A stretch of 64,000 nt of DNA from assembly GCA_021648285.1 (NCBI GenBank), contig JAKITC010000001.1, forward strand, positions 1-64,000, read 5' to 3'. Every line of letters begins with the position of its first letter. The first letter of the stretch is position 1. Both the position numbers and the translations under genes were made by a program. Under the pieces are notes generated by a model. The model was not told the DNA's origin, did not search any database, and worked only from the letters and a program-made list of their open reading frames with translations. This document shows positions 16,231 to 26,023 of this stretch, piece after piece. This DNA comes from Sulfurimonas sp. (GTDB lineage Bacteria; Campylobacterota; Campylobacteria; Campylobacterales; Sulfurimonadaceae).

Positions 16231-17280
16231 ATGGCAGTTACAGCAGCACAAGTAAAAGAATTACGCGCAGCTACTGATGCGCCAATGATGGATTGTAAAA
16301 AAGTTTTAGTTGAAGCTGATGGAGACATGGCTAAAGCAACTGAACTTTTAAAAGAACGTGGTATCGCAAAAGCAGCTAAAAAAGCTGATCGAGTTGCGGC
16401 TGAAGGTCTTGCAGGAATCGTTATCGCTGATGATTTCTCAAAAGCTACTGTAGTTGAAGTTAACTCTGAGACAGACTTTGTCGCTCAAAATGAAGGTTTC
16501 CAAAATCTTATAAAAGATACAGCACAAGAAGTTTACTCTGCTCAACCTGCTGATGTTGCTGCTTTAATGGCTAGTCCATTTGGAGCTACTTTTACAGACC
16601 TTGTAACTAAAATTGGTGAAAAGATTGAAGTACGTCGTTTTGGTACACTTACAGCTGATGCTACAACTGCACTAAATGGTTATATTCACTCAAATAGCCG
16701 TATTGCTGTTATTTTAACTGCAAAATGTGATAGCGAAAAAACTGCTGAAGGTATGAGAACTGTACTTAGACAAGTTGCTATGCATACATCTGCTATGAAA
16801 CCAACAACTCTATCTTATAAAGATTTTGATCCTGAGTATGTTGCATCTGAGACTGTTGGAAGAATCGAAGTTATCAAAAAAGATAATGAAGAGCTTGCAC
16901 GTCTTAAAAAACCTCTTAAAAATGTACCTCAGTATATTTCTATGAGTCAATTAACTGAAGAAGTTTTAGCTCAGGCTGAAACTGATATCAAAGCTGAGTT
17001 AAAAGCTCAAAACAAACCAGAAAAAATCTGGGACAAAATCATTCCTGGTTCACTAGCACGTTTTATCTCTGATAACACTACTTTAGATAAAGAGCAAGCT
17101 CTTCTTGATCAAAACTATGTTTTAGATGAGAAATTAACAGTTGCACAGGCTGTTGAAAAAGCTGCTAAAGAACTTGGTGGTACGGCAGAGATCACTGAAT
17201 TTATTCGCCTTGAAGTTGGTGAAGGAATTGAGAAAGCTGAAGACGACTTCGCTGCAGAAGTTGCTGCTCAAATGGCTTAA
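16231..17280 (+). CDS. tsf: Elongation factor Ts
   Basis: A 349-residue EF-Ts, the nucleotide-exchange factor of EF-Tu. The N-terminal UBA-like domain carries [17 protein letters not shown], and [10 protein letters not shown] marks the start of the core. The protein is longer than E. coli EF-Ts (about 283), as is usual in Campylobacterota. It is the last gene before the foreign-looking interval with the IS30 relic and nuo operon; in C. jejuni the ABC ATPase gene follows directly. Confidence 0.97.
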   Translation: MAVTAAQVKELRAATDAPMMDCKKVLVEADGDMAKATELLKERGIAKAAKKADRVAAEGLAGIVIADDFSKATVVEVNSETDFVAQNEGFQNLIKDTAQEVYSAQPADVAALMASPFGATFTDLVTKIGEKIEVRRFGTLTADATTALNGYIHSNSRIAVILTAKCDSEKTAEGMRTVLRQVAMHTSAMKPTTLSYKDFDPEYVASETVGRIEVIKKDNEELARLKKPLKNVPQYISMSQLTEEVLAQAETDIKAELKAQNKPEKIWDKIIPGSLARFISDNTTLDKEQALLDQNYVLDEKLTVAQAVEKAAKELGGTAEITEFIRLEVGEGIEKAEDDFAAEVAAQMA

Positions 17281-17296
17281 GCATATTTGCTTAGCC
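17274..17296 (+). terminator. Hairpin spanning the tsf stop codon
   Basis: GGCTTAAGCA and TGCTTAGCC pair with one bulged T around a TATT loop, overlapping the tsf stop. The nearest U-run (CTTTTT) comes about a dozen bases later. It may terminate the rpsB-tsf transcript, or mark the junction with the transposase relic. Confidence 0.4.
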
Positions 17297-17538
17297 ACCC
17301 CATGACTTTTTATATAGCTGATATGATTCTTTATAGGTCTTCTGTTCTTGCTCTTATACTGATATCTTAGTCTTGCACTTATTGTGGCATTAATAGCATT
17401 ATATTCAATATTATCTAGTGAGTTTCTTTTTAGCTCTCTACTTATTGTTGAGTGATGCACACAAATATTCAAAGCTATTGCTCTTTGACTTAAGCCTTCT
17501 TTAATTACCCGCCTATTGAGCCTTACATGTGTTGCACT
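17281..17538 (-). pseudogene. IS30-family transposase remnant
   Basis: The minus-strand frame from about 17538 reads THVRLNRRVIKEG, LSQRAIALNICVHHSTISREL and KRNS, then NATISARLRYQYKSKNRRP. This is the DNA-binding N-terminal region of IS30-family transposases. An in-frame TAA lies just upstream at 17541-17539, no start codon or left part remains, and the catalytic DDE domain is missing. It is therefore a decayed fragment of about 85 codons. It abuts the tsf stop and shows that a mobile element once entered the tsf-nuo junction. Confidence 0.8.
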
Positions 17539-17703
17539 TTAAACTTGAATTGGCGATTTAAATAAAAAGGAAATCAGAAGTACTGCTAATAAATGCAATG
17601 AAACCAGCATATAATTTATCAAATATACAGAGTACAAATATATTATGGAAAAACTGACACAAGCATTAAGTTTCATTCTAGTAGTCTAGATTTTCTAAAT
17701 GAT

Positions 17704-17994
17704 ATGGATAACTATAATATAAACTATTGTGATACGAAGCAATATATAGGTGATGATTGCATAGATAATGTAATAAAAGAACTTTTGAGAAGTGAAAAGA
17801 GTAAAGAGATGCAAAATAGTACTTATACTATTTTATTTATAAAAATAAATCCAAATACTTCAATAGAAACTATTAATGAGCGTTTATGGATATTGAGTAC
17901 AATGGAGGGTGGTCACAACACGTCTTTTATAGTTAAACATGATGATAATTTTTCTATCTTAACAACGGAGGTTTTTGCAATTGGTATAAAATGA
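17704..17994 (+). CDS. Orphan small protein of unknown function
   Basis: A 96-residue protein I do not recognise. It is soluble, with a helical N-terminal half (CIDNVIKELLRSEKSKEMQN) and a beta-rich second half ending TTEVFAIGIK; no signal peptide or metal motif is visible. A ribosome site is not obvious. It lies between the IS30 relic and the nuo promoter, so it may be a passenger of past insertion or a small decayed gene. Bases 17539-17703 before it hold no gene that I can see. Confidence 0.45.
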   Translation: MDNYNINYCDTKQYIGDDCIDNVIKELLRSEKSKEMQNSTYTILFIKINPNTSIETINERLWILSTMEGGHNTSFIVKHDDNFSILTTEVFAIGIK

Positions 17995-18218
17995 AAATAT
18001 TAATAATTTTTATCTGACAAATCTACGACCAATTTAACACCAAAACTATAATAATCCGATAAAGTAGACAGGCGAGTATCAACCCACTTATGATTTACTC
18101 TTCTTCTATTTATTAAACCTGTCTAACTATAACTATTCAATTCATCTTCTTTTTATCCATATTTAGTAATATTAGAGTATTTTTTGTTAATTGCTAATAA
18201 TAAATTAAAAAATTGTTA

Positions 18219-18224
18219 TATAAT
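18219..18224 (+). promoter_or_regulatory. Promoter -10 box of the nuo operon
   Basis: TATAAT within TTGTTATATAATTAACT lies 26 bases before the nuoA start. It is followed by AGAGAGG (18235-18241), a ribosome site eight bases before TTG 18250. The preceding 18001-18210 is AT-rich with no gene seen. Confidence 0.55.
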
Positions 18225-18249
18225 TAACTAACTAAGAGAGGTTAATGAA

Positions 18250-18612
18250 TTGAATTATAATTTTTACTTGCCATTGACTATCATACTCATACTTGCTGTT
18301 GTCATTCCGTTTTTATTTCATCTAAGCCGTTATATCGGTGAAAGGTCGAAAAATAATGCATCTATTAACGAAACATATGAAAGCGGTGTAAAGAAAACAT
18401 ATAAAGACAGCTTTGAGCGTTTTAATATCAAATACTATTTAGTTGCTATCATATTTGTTTTGTTTGATGTTGAGATTCTTTTTATGTTTCCATGGGCAGT
18501 AACTCTACGAGAAACAAATCTTTTAGGTCTATTTGAGATGTTTACTTTTATGTTGCTTCTTCTAGCCGGACTTATTTACATTTATAAAAAAGGTGCTTTG
18601 AAGTGGGATTAA
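18250..18612 (+). CDS. nuoA: NADH-quinone oxidoreductase subunit A
   Basis: A 120-residue three-helix membrane subunit of complex I. The conserved TYESGVKKTYKDSFERFNIKYYLVAI loop (positions about 42-67) and FDVEILFMFPWAV are diagnostic. The start is TTG at 18250: the nearby ATG at 18245 runs into TGA after one codon. It is the first gene of the nuo operon and overlaps nuoB by ten bases. Confidence 0.93.
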   Translation: MNYNFYLPLTIILILAVVIPFLFHLSRYIGERSKNNASINETYESGVKKTYKDSFERFNIKYYLVAIIFVLFDVEILFMFPWAVTLRETNLLGLFEMFTFMLLLLAGLIYIYKKGALKWD

Positions 18613-19121
18613 ATAATCCGGCAATGCCTATTGATACTGCTATAGCAACTAAACTTGATAAAGCTATAGGATGGGCAAGGGAGTCTTCTCTTTGGCCCAT
18701 GATATTTGGTACTGCATGTTGCGCAATAGAGTTTATGAGTGTGGCTGCAAGTAAGTATGACATCTCACGTTTTGGTGCGGAAGTTGTCAGGTTTTCCCCT
18801 CGTCAGGCAGATCTGCTGATAATCGCAGGGACTATCACCTACAAACAGGGTCCTATTTTAAAACAGATTTATGATCAGATGAGTGAACCAAAATGGGTGA
18901 TAAGTATGGGTGCATGTGCGTGTAGCGGTGGTTTTTATGATAACTACTCGACGATGCAGGGGATTGATGAGATTATCCCAGTCGACCTTTATGTCGGTGG
19001 TTGTCCGCCAAGACCTGAAGCTCTTCTTGATGCACTTTTAACTCTGCAAGCCGATGTTAAAACAAATAAATATGATCCAAACAGACATAAAGATTTTAAG
19101 GGCTTGCTTGATAATGTCTAA
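18603..19121 (+). CDS. nuoB: NADH-quinone oxidoreductase subunit B
   Basis: A 172-residue peripheral subunit carrying the N2 [4Fe-4S] cluster. Ligands are the tandem cysteines in FGTACCAIEFM plus ACACSGGF and GGCPPRPEA. The GTG start at 18603 overlaps nuoA by ten bases. It overlaps nuoCD by eight bases. Confidence 0.95.
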   Translation: MGLNNPAMPIDTAIATKLDKAIGWARESSLWPMIFGTACCAIEFMSVAASKYDISRFGAEVVRFSPRQADLLIIAGTITYKQGPILKQIYDQMSEPKWVISMGACACSGGFYDNYSTMQGIDEIIPVDLYVGGCPPRPEALLDALLTLQADVKTNKYDPNRHKDFKGLLDNV

Positions 19122-20760
19122 TTATATAACCATCCAAAGAGAGGAGCTTTATCCTTTTATACAAGATAAATTTTCTCAAGGCTTTAACTATCTTCTTGAT
19201 ATTACGGCTATTGACTACAGTGAATATGTGAAGACTCAAGATGAGGAGTTTGCAGTAGTATATATAATCCGTCATGAAGATTTTAAACAGACAATAGTGA
19301 TAAAGAGTTATCTTTCAATCTTGGAAGTTCAGACTGTTACAGATATTTTCAGCGGTGCTGACTGGTTAGAGAGAGAAGTTTATGATCAATATGGGATTAT
19401 TTTTAAAGATCACAAGAATCTAAGAAGAGTTTTAAATCATCATGGTTTTAAGGGGCATCCCTTAAGAAGATCATACCCCATTACAAAAGGGCAGCTTTCA
19501 CTTTGTGTCGATGATTTGCAAGATGAGATGAACAACAGGCTTCTTGGTAAAAGCGTAGTATGTAAATTGGAAGATGGCTCATTCAGCGACTGTAGTAAAG
19601 ATTTGATGTTTTTAAATCTTGGACCGTCACATCCTGCAAGTCATGGAACTATCAGAACTTACCTGGCTCTTGACGGTGAGACTATTGAAGCTGCTGTAAC
19701 TGAGATTGGTTATCTGCATCGCGGATTTGAGAAGAGCTGTGAAAACCACACTTATAATCAGATTATCCCATATACTGACAGACTGAACTACTGCTCTGCT
19801 ATCAGTAATAATATAGCTTTTGCAAAGACTGTCGAGGATATGCTTGGCGTGACTCTTCCTCCTCGCGGACAGGCAATAAGGGTTCTACTGCTTGAGCTCT
19901 CACGTATAGAGGATCACCTAGTATGTTTGGCCGCTATCTTGGTGGATATGGGGGCTATGACAAATTACTGGTACATGTATAACCCAAGAGAGTCAATTTA
20001 TGAGCTTCTCTCCAAACTTACAGGTGCAAGACTGACTAACTCTTACATGAGAATCGGCGGTATGACAAATGATCTGCATGACGATTTTGAGAGTGACTTA
20101 AACAATGCGCTTCTTAAAGTAAAAGAGGGAGTAGAGGAGACGCTTTCACTTATAAAGCACAATAGAATTTTTCATGACAGAACACAAAATATAGGCATTA
20201 TAAGTCCAGAGGATGCTATAAACGCATCTTTGACAGGTCCTAATCTTCGAGCATCGGGAGTAGCTTACGATATGAGAAAAGATAATCCATATTATGGTTA
20301 TGAAAACTACGAATTTGATGTTGTAGTAGGGAGTGTCGGTGATGTGTATGACAGGATTATGGTCCGATTTGAGGAGATTCAGCAGAGCTCCAAAATAATA
20401 GATCAGGTCATGAGAACTATGCCTGATGGTGAGATAAATATTAAAGATGCTTCAATAGTTTTACCGAAAAAAGAGGCTGTCTATACCACTATAGAGGGTG
20501 TAATGAATCAGTTCAAGCTTACATATGAGGGAGTAAAAGTTCCTGTAAATGAGTATTATGGTTCAATAGAGGCTACAAACGGAGAGCTTGGTTTTTTCAT
20601 AGTAAGCGATGGAAGTGGGACACCATATAAGGTAAAAGTAAAAGCACCGTCTTTTACAGCAATTGCAGCCTATGCAGATATGATAGAGGGCCTACAGCTT
20701 GCAGACTCAGTTCTTACTCTTGGAAGTTTAAATATCATAGCAGGGGAGATGGATAGATGA
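19114..20760 (+). CDS. nuoCD: NADH-quinone oxidoreductase fused subunits C/D
   Basis: A 548-residue fusion. Residues 1 to about 160 are NuoC (WLEREVYDQYGIIFKDH and GHPLRRSYP), and about 175 to the end are NuoD, the quinone-site 49-kDa subunit (LNLGPSHPASHGT, EIGYLHRGFEK, RIEDHL, and the C-terminal SLNIIAGEMDR). The fusion is known in E. coli and some others. The ATG at 19114 overlaps nuoB by eight bases; a longer frame from 19054 would overlap much more. Confidence 0.95.
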   Translation: MSNYITIQREELYPFIQDKFSQGFNYLLDITAIDYSEYVKTQDEEFAVVYIIRHEDFKQTIVIKSYLSILEVQTVTDIFSGADWLEREVYDQYGIIFKDHKNLRRVLNHHGFKGHPLRRSYPITKGQLSLCVDDLQDEMNNRLLGKSVVCKLEDGSFSDCSKDLMFLNLGPSHPASHGTIRTYLALDGETIEAAVTEIGYLHRGFEKSCENHTYNQIIPYTDRLNYCSAISNNIAFAKTVEDMLGVTLPPRGQAIRVLLLELSRIEDHLVCLAAILVDMGAMTNYWYMYNPRESIYELLSKLTGARLTNSYMRIGGMTNDLHDDFESDLNNALLKVKEGVEETLSLIKHNRIFHDRTQNIGIISPEDAINASLTGPNLRASGVAYDMRKDNPYYGYENYEFDVVVGSVGDVYDRIMVRFEEIQQSSKIIDQVMRTMPDGEINIKDASIVLPKKEAVYTTIEGVMNQFKLTYEGVKVPVNEYYGSIEATNGELGFFIVSDGSGTPYKVKVKAPSFTAIAAYADMIEGLQLADSVLTLGSLNIIAGEMDR

Positions 20761-21194
20761 GTTTTTCATATACACAAGAAAACAGTATAAAAATAGCCTC
20801 TCTTTTAAACAGATATCCCCAAAAAAAAGCTCTTATTCTCCCACTTTTATGGTTGGCTCAAAAACAGGATAGTTACATCAGTGAAGATGCAATGGGGCAT
20901 ATCTCTGAGTTTTTGAATATGCCATATATGCATATCTACAGCGTGGCAACTTTCTACACGATGTTTAGACTGACAAAGCCTCAAAAAAGAATTATTGAAG
21001 TCTGCAGAACACTATCTTGTGAGTTAAACGGCAGTGAAGATATTAAAAAATATCTTGATAACAACTATAGTAAAGAGTTTGAGATTATAGAGGTCGAGTG
21101 TATGGGAGCATGTTCCGGTGCGCCGATGTGTACGGTTGATGGAAAGTATCATGAAAATCTTACAACTGAGATGATTGATGAGGTCTTAAAATGA
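20757..21194 (+). CDS. nuoE: NADH-quinone oxidoreductase subunit E
   Basis: A 145-residue thioredoxin-fold [2Fe-2S] subunit (24-kDa). Cluster ligands are in EVCRTLSCELNG (Cys-x4-Cys) and ECMGACSGAPMC. Together with NuoF it makes an NADH-oxidising input module, unlike Campylobacter and Helicobacter, whose complex I lacks NuoE/NuoF. It overlaps both neighbours by four bases. Confidence 0.94.
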   Translation: MSFSYTQENSIKIASLLNRYPQKKALILPLLWLAQKQDSYISEDAMGHISEFLNMPYMHIYSVATFYTMFRLTKPQKRIIEVCRTLSCELNGSEDIKKYLDNNYSKEFEIIEVECMGACSGAPMCTVDGKYHENLTTEMIDEVLK

Positions 21195-22423
21195 TAACCA
21201 GGATTGTCAGCAATAATTTTGAGATACCAGATTCACATACAATGGATGTTGCACTCTCAAACGGTCGCTACTCATCACTTAAACCTGTTTTTGAAAAAGA
21301 GCCGCAAGAGTTGATAGATATTATAAAGGCTAGCGGTTTAAGAGGAAAAGGTGGCGGTGGAGCTGCTGCCGGTAATAAATGGCAAATTGTTTCTGATTGG
21401 GAAGGGACTAAGTATGTTGTTGTAAATGCAGATGAGAGTGAGCCTGGAACATTTAAAGACAGAAGAATATTGTCACTTGATCCTCATCTGCTTATAGAGG
21501 GAATTATTGCTACATGTTACGCTGTAGGTTCAAACACATCATATATCTATGTAAGAGGCGAATATGAGGAGTTCAGCGATATACTGCAGGATTCCATAGA
21601 TGAAGCCTATGAGAAAAACTTTTTAGGAGTCGGAGCACAATATAGGGTCGATATAACTATTCACAGAGGTGCCGGTGCATATATTTGCGGTGAGAAATCT
21701 GCCCTTTTAGAATCCCTAGAGGGTAACCGTGGACATCCGAGACTAAAGCCTCACTCACCTAAGCCGGAGTTCTATTTTAATGAACCTACGCTTGTCAACA
21801 ATGTTGAGACTATAGCTTCTGTTCCCTTTATCCTTGAGAATGGAGCCGAAGCCTACAGGGCTTACGGTACTGAAAAATCACCTGGAACAATGCTCTTTGG
21901 AATCAGCGGAAATATAACAAAGCCAGGTATTTACGAGGTGGAATTTGGCGTAAGTATGCTTGAATACATAGAAAAAGTCGGCGGCGGCGTAAAAAACGGT
22001 AAAAAGCTAAAAGCGGTCATCCCTGGAGGCGCATCAACACCAATACTACCTTTTGAGATGTTAAAAGAGGCAAGGCTTGATTATGAAAATCTGCGTGATC
22101 TTGGTTCAGCTTTGGGTACCGGCGGTATGATTGTCATGGATGAAGATGCGTCAATGGTCAAAGCTCTGAAAAATCTACTCAGGTTTTATCACCATGAATC
22201 TTGCGGGCAGTGTACACCTTGTCGTGAAGGTACATCTTGGAGTGATAAAATACTTGACAGATTTGTAGCAAAAAGAGCGACCATGGAAGATCTTGAGATG
22301 TTACGTTCAGTCTCTAAAACTATGAACGGAAAGACTATATGTGTATTCGCACCGGCAGCAAGCGGTGTGATTGACGGCTTTTTAAAACATTTTGAATCAG
22401 AGTTTCTGGAGTGTATTGTATGA
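21191..22423 (+). CDS. nuoF: NADH-quinone oxidoreductase subunit F
   Basis: A 410-residue NADH- and FMN-binding subunit (51-kDa). The NADH glycine-rich loop is GLRGKGGGGAAAGNKWQ, the FMN region GAGAYICGEKSALLES, and the N3 [4Fe-4S] ligands are in SCGQCTPCREGT with a later Cys in GKTICVFAP. All expected residues are present, so true NADH oxidation is expected. It overlaps nuoG by four bases (ATGA). Confidence 0.96.
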   Translation: MITRIVSNNFEIPDSHTMDVALSNGRYSSLKPVFEKEPQELIDIIKASGLRGKGGGGAAAGNKWQIVSDWEGTKYVVVNADESEPGTFKDRRILSLDPHLLIEGIIATCYAVGSNTSYIYVRGEYEEFSDILQDSIDEAYEKNFLGVGAQYRVDITIHRGAGAYICGEKSALLESLEGNRGHPRLKPHSPKPEFYFNEPTLVNNVETIASVPFILENGAEAYRAYGTEKSPGTMLFGISGNITKPGIYEVEFGVSMLEYIEKVGGGVKNGKKLKAVIPGGASTPILPFEMLKEARLDYENLRDLGSALGTGGMIVMDEDASMVKALKNLLRFYHHESCGQCTPCREGTSWSDKILDRFVAKRATMEDLEMLRSVSKTMNGKTICVFAPAASGVIDGFLKHFESEFLECIV

Positions 22424-23763
22424 AAATTATAATCGACGACAGAGCAGTTGAGTGCGAAGAGGGAGCTCTTTTAATAGAAGTAATGCTAAAAAACTCTATT
22501 GAAATCCCACATTTTTGTTATCAGGAAGATTTGGGTGCTGATGGCAACTGCAGAATGTGTATGGTGGATATAAAGGGGATGAAGCGTCCTCAAATAGCAT
22601 GTAACACTTTTGTAAGCGAGAATCTTGAAGTATCTACTATCAGTGAAAATATCACAGAGGTAAAACGCTCAATTTTAGAGCTTGAACTTTTAAACCATCC
22701 GGTAGATTGTGCAATATGTGACCAAGCCGGAGAGTGTAAACTGCAGGACTACTATATGGACTTTGGTCTCTACGACAGCCATTTAACAACTGCAAAAACA
22801 AAAAAAGGCAAACATATAGACCTCGGCTCAAACGTGATGCTTGATCAGGAGAGATGTGTTTTATGTACAAGGTGTACGCGATTTACTTCAAATATCACCA
22901 AAACAGGTGAGCTTGGAATCATAGGTCGTGGTGACAGTGCAAGAGTTGGAATAGCACCAGGCAGGGAGTTAAACAATCCATACGCTATGAATGTCGTAGA
23001 GTTATGTCCGGTTGGAGCACTGACGTCTAAAGACTTCAGGTTTAAACAGCGTGTCTGGTTCTTAGATTCTACAAAAAGTATCTGCCACGGATGTTCCCGC
23101 GGTTGTAATATACATGTGGATTACAACGAGACAAAATACTCCGATGAGAAAATCCATCGTTTTCGTGCCAGAAGAAATAATAAAATCAACCAGTCATTTT
23201 TATGTGATTATGGAAGACTCAGTTACACAGAGTTAAATGAGAGTTTCAACGGGGAAGTCTCACATGTCAAAGATTTGGCAGATTTGTTGAAAGAGGATAA
23301 AAAACTCGCCCTTGTATCTCCGTCTATGAGTCTGCAACAGCTTCAGGCAATAAAATCTTTTTGTAAAAATAATGCCATAGAGCTTTTTTCATTGGCTTAT
23401 ATTGATGATAGTTTTGGCGATGAGTGGCTAAGAACAAACGATATGAGTGCTAACTTTGCCGGTGTAAAAGAGCTTGAAATAAACTATGACGAAGGTAAGT
23501 TTAACAGCTCTTTGCAAGATGCACATGTAGTTATAAATTTTGACCATAAATATCTTAAAAATATGGATTTAAATAATAAGCGAGTAGTCCATTTTGCAAC
23601 TTCACATGTAGACAGTGATTATGAACTGATATTTGCGATTGCAGACTTTGCTCATGACAGCGGAACGATTATTAACTGTGATGGAATAAGACAAGATTTT
23701 TACGCCACTAAATATGAGAGCTCAAATCCGCGTCTTGTTGATATACTCGAGGAGTTAAGATGA
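22420..23763 (+). CDS. nuoG: NADH-quinone oxidoreductase subunit G, short form
   Basis: A 447-residue NuoG, about half the usual 700-900. The iron-sulfur N-terminus is complete: [2Fe-2S] Cys33/44/47/61, the His93-Cys97/100/106 cluster, and Cys146/149/152 with Cys196. A further set Cys222/225/229 and Cys262 would hold the N7-type cluster. Beyond about 270 only a shortened remnant of the molybdopterin-oxidoreductase-like domain remains. The stop of nuoF and start here share ATGA, and nuoH follows with overlap, so the short form appears genuine and not a frameshift. Confidence 0.92.
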   Translation: MKIIIDDRAVECEEGALLIEVMLKNSIEIPHFCYQEDLGADGNCRMCMVDIKGMKRPQIACNTFVSENLEVSTISENITEVKRSILELELLNHPVDCAICDQAGECKLQDYYMDFGLYDSHLTTAKTKKGKHIDLGSNVMLDQERCVLCTRCTRFTSNITKTGELGIIGRGDSARVGIAPGRELNNPYAMNVVELCPVGALTSKDFRFKQRVWFLDSTKSICHGCSRGCNIHVDYNETKYSDEKIHRFRARRNNKINQSFLCDYGRLSYTELNESFNGEVSHVKDLADLLKEDKKLALVSPSMSLQQLQAIKSFCKNNAIELFSLAYIDDSFGDEWLRTNDMSANFAGVKELEINYDEGKFNSSLQDAHVVINFDHKYLKNMDLNNKRVVHFATSHVDSDYELIFAIADFAHDSGTIINCDGIRQDFYATKYESSNPRLVDILEELR

Positions 23764-25025
23764 ACACATTTTTAATTCTGCTTCCTCTGCTATTAACAAT
23801 GCTCTACTCACTTGCAACTGTTCCACTTTTGGTGTGGATGGAGAGACGTATAGCCGCATTTATCCAAGACAGAGTAGGTCCAAACAGATGTAACATAGGC
23901 GGCATAAGACTTGGCGGTATAATCCAGTCAGTTGCAGATATGATGAAGCTTGTTTTTAAAGAAGAGTTTTTGCCATCGCATATCAAAAATAAATTCTACT
24001 ATCTTATAGCTCCGAGCATCGCTTTTGTGAGTGCTTTTTTAACATTTATGGTTATACCATACGCCGATAACATAACCGTGAATGGACAAATTTACTATAT
24101 GCAGGCACTGCCAACGGAATTAGGCGTGTTGTGGTTTTTGGCTTTTGCCGGTCTTGGTGTATATGGCATCATTCTTGGAGGTTGGGCTAGTCATAACAAG
24201 TTTGCGATTCTTGGCTCCATGAGAGCAACTGCTCAGGTTATAAGTTACGAAGTTGCCATGGGGCTCTCTCTTGTCTCAATGCTCATAACATATGGGACAA
24301 TACACCTTAATGAGATGGTGACCTACCAGACACAAAGCTTTTTTCTCATCCCGGCATGGGGTGTAATTATCCAGCCGCTTGCGACAATCATCTTTATTGT
24401 GACAGCGTTTGCCGAGACTAACCGTGCACCTTTTGACGCGGCAGAGAGTGAGAGTGAGATCGTAGCCGGTTATCATACGGAGTATGGGGCAATGAAATTC
24501 GGGCTCTTTTTTGTAGCAGAATATATTGCAATGGCTGCATCAGGAGCTTTGATAGTAACTATCTTTTTTGGCGGATACCAGCTTCCATATATGACTACAA
24601 ATGATTTGATAAATAATTTTGAGACTATTCTGTGGGGAGTGATAATATTTGCTGTTATTACATCAATACTATTTTTAAGATGGATGAATAAAAACAATAG
24701 ATTTGAATTTTCATCAAACGGTGAGACAAAAATCTATACTACACTTATTATCGGATTTACAGTTTTTACAACTATTCTGATGGCTTATTATGCTCTTGGG
24801 TTTGGTGAGACTCACAAAGTTGGTGTAATGATTTTGCAGTTTGTTCTGTTTACAATCAAGCTTTTTGTTTTACACTTTGTATTTATCTGGGTTAGATGGA
24901 CACTGCCTCGTTTTAGGTATGATCAAACCCAAAAACTTGGATGGAATATTTTGCTTCCTCTCTCTTTGGCAAATATATTTATAACAGCAATAGTTGTAGT
25001 TATTGGAGTAAATTATGGGAATTAA
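23760..25025 (+). CDS. nuoH: NADH-quinone oxidoreductase subunit H
   Basis: A 421-residue membrane subunit at the quinone-channel junction, with VWMERRIAAFIQDRVGPNR (about 26-44), the AETNRAPFDAAESESEIVAGYHTEY loop (positions about 220-244) and WVRWTLPRFRYDQ. It is longer than typical NuoH (about 330) because of extra sequence between the loop and the last helices (about 290-370). It overlaps nuoI by 11 bases. Confidence 0.95.
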   Translation: MNTFLILLPLLLTMLYSLATVPLLVWMERRIAAFIQDRVGPNRCNIGGIRLGGIIQSVADMMKLVFKEEFLPSHIKNKFYYLIAPSIAFVSAFLTFMVIPYADNITVNGQIYYMQALPTELGVLWFLAFAGLGVYGIILGGWASHNKFAILGSMRATAQVISYEVAMGLSLVSMLITYGTIHLNEMVTYQTQSFFLIPAWGVIIQPLATIIFIVTAFAETNRAPFDAAESESEIVAGYHTEYGAMKFGLFFVAEYIAMAASGALIVTIFFGGYQLPYMTTNDLINNFETILWGVIIFAVITSILFLRWMNKNNRFEFSSNGETKIYTTLIIGFTVFTTILMAYYALGFGETHKVGVMILQFVLFTIKLFVLHFVFIWVRWTLPRFRYDQTQKLGWNILLPLSLANIFITAIVVVIGVNYGN

Positions 25026-25533
25026 AGTGGTGCATCGTCATGGGAATACCTTTAAAGAGAAGATGTATATAAGTGCTATATTTTCGGGCATGAAGACTAC
25101 ACTGAAACACTTCTCTGCAAATCTAAAAGATGCTTCACAGATTCCTACGGTTTGCTATCCGGATGAAAAACCGACTGATATAACACCGCGATATAGAGGT
25201 GTTCACAGATTGACGCACAGAAAAGAGGATGACTCTATAGCTTGTGTGGCCTGTTTTATGTGTGCGACAGCATGTCCATCAAACTGTATAGACATAGTCG
25301 CTATAGCAAGAGAGGATGGAGTCGATGAGAAGATGCCGAAAGTTTTCAATATTGATCTGTTAGAGTGTATATTTTGTGGCTACTGTGTGGAAGCCTGTCC
25401 ATGTGACGCAATAAGAATGGATAGCGGAATCTACTCGGTAGTGGGTGAGACAAGGGAAGAGTTTGTTTACGACAAAGAGAAACTGCTCTCCATAAAAGGA
25501 ATTTCAAAAGAGGAGTACAGCCTTGCAAAATGA
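25015..25533 (+). CDS. nuoI: NADH-quinone oxidoreductase subunit I
   Basis: A 172-residue ferredoxin-like subunit with two [4Fe-4S] clusters (N6a/N6b): CVACFMCATACPSNC and CIFCGYCVEACPCDA. It links NuoG to NuoB. It overlaps nuoH and nuoJ by 11 bases each. Confidence 0.95.
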   Translation: MGIKVVHRHGNTFKEKMYISAIFSGMKTTLKHFSANLKDASQIPTVCYPDEKPTDITPRYRGVHRLTHRKEDDSIACVACFMCATACPSNCIDIVAIAREDGVDEKMPKVFNIDLLECIFCGYCVEACPCDAIRMDSGIYSVVGETREEFVYDKEKLLSIKGISKEEYSLAK

Positions 25534-26023
25534 GATTATTTTTGCCATATTGGCACTGCTTACTATAGTCAGCTCAATCGTTATGATAAGCGCTCACAGA
25601 CCGATAGACTCGGCACTTGCTTTTATAGTCGCTCTGATCTGTATAGCAGCTCTTTTTGGGCTTGTTAATGCTACATTTTTATTTGTCGTGCAGATAATTA
25701 TCTATGCAGGTGCCATACTCTCTTTGATTTTGTTTATAGTCATGTTTTTAAATATAAAAGATGAGAATCTTCCAGATGAGAAGAATAAAAACTGGTGGCT
25801 TCTTGGGACATCGCTTATTGTAGCGCCTTTTGGGGCTATCTTGATTGACCTGATTGTCAGAAGCGACATAGCAGTAAACATGGTGCCGGCTGAAGGGTTT
25901 GGAGGCATTAAAGATGTTGGCTTGACTCTTTTTAGCAAGTGGGTACTCCCTTTTGAACTGGTCTCAATTTTACTGCTCGTAGCACTTGTCGGTGCAGTCA
26001 CTTTAGCAAAGAGGGATAACTGA
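25523..26023 (+). CDS. nuoJ: NADH-quinone oxidoreductase subunit J
   Basis: A 166-residue five-helix membrane subunit, with the conserved helix VVQIIIYAGAILSLILFIVMF (about 55-75). The TTG start at 25523 lies inside the end of nuoI; no other start fits the N-terminus. Its stop overlaps the nuoK ATG by one base. Confidence 0.93.
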   Translation: MQNEIIFAILALLTIVSSIVMISAHRPIDSALAFIVALICIAALFGLVNATFLFVVQIIIYAGAILSLILFIVMFLNIKDENLPDEKNKNWWLLGTSLIVAPFGAILIDLIVRSDIAVNMVPAEGFGGIKDVGLTLFSKWVLPFELVSILLLVALVGAVTLAKRDN

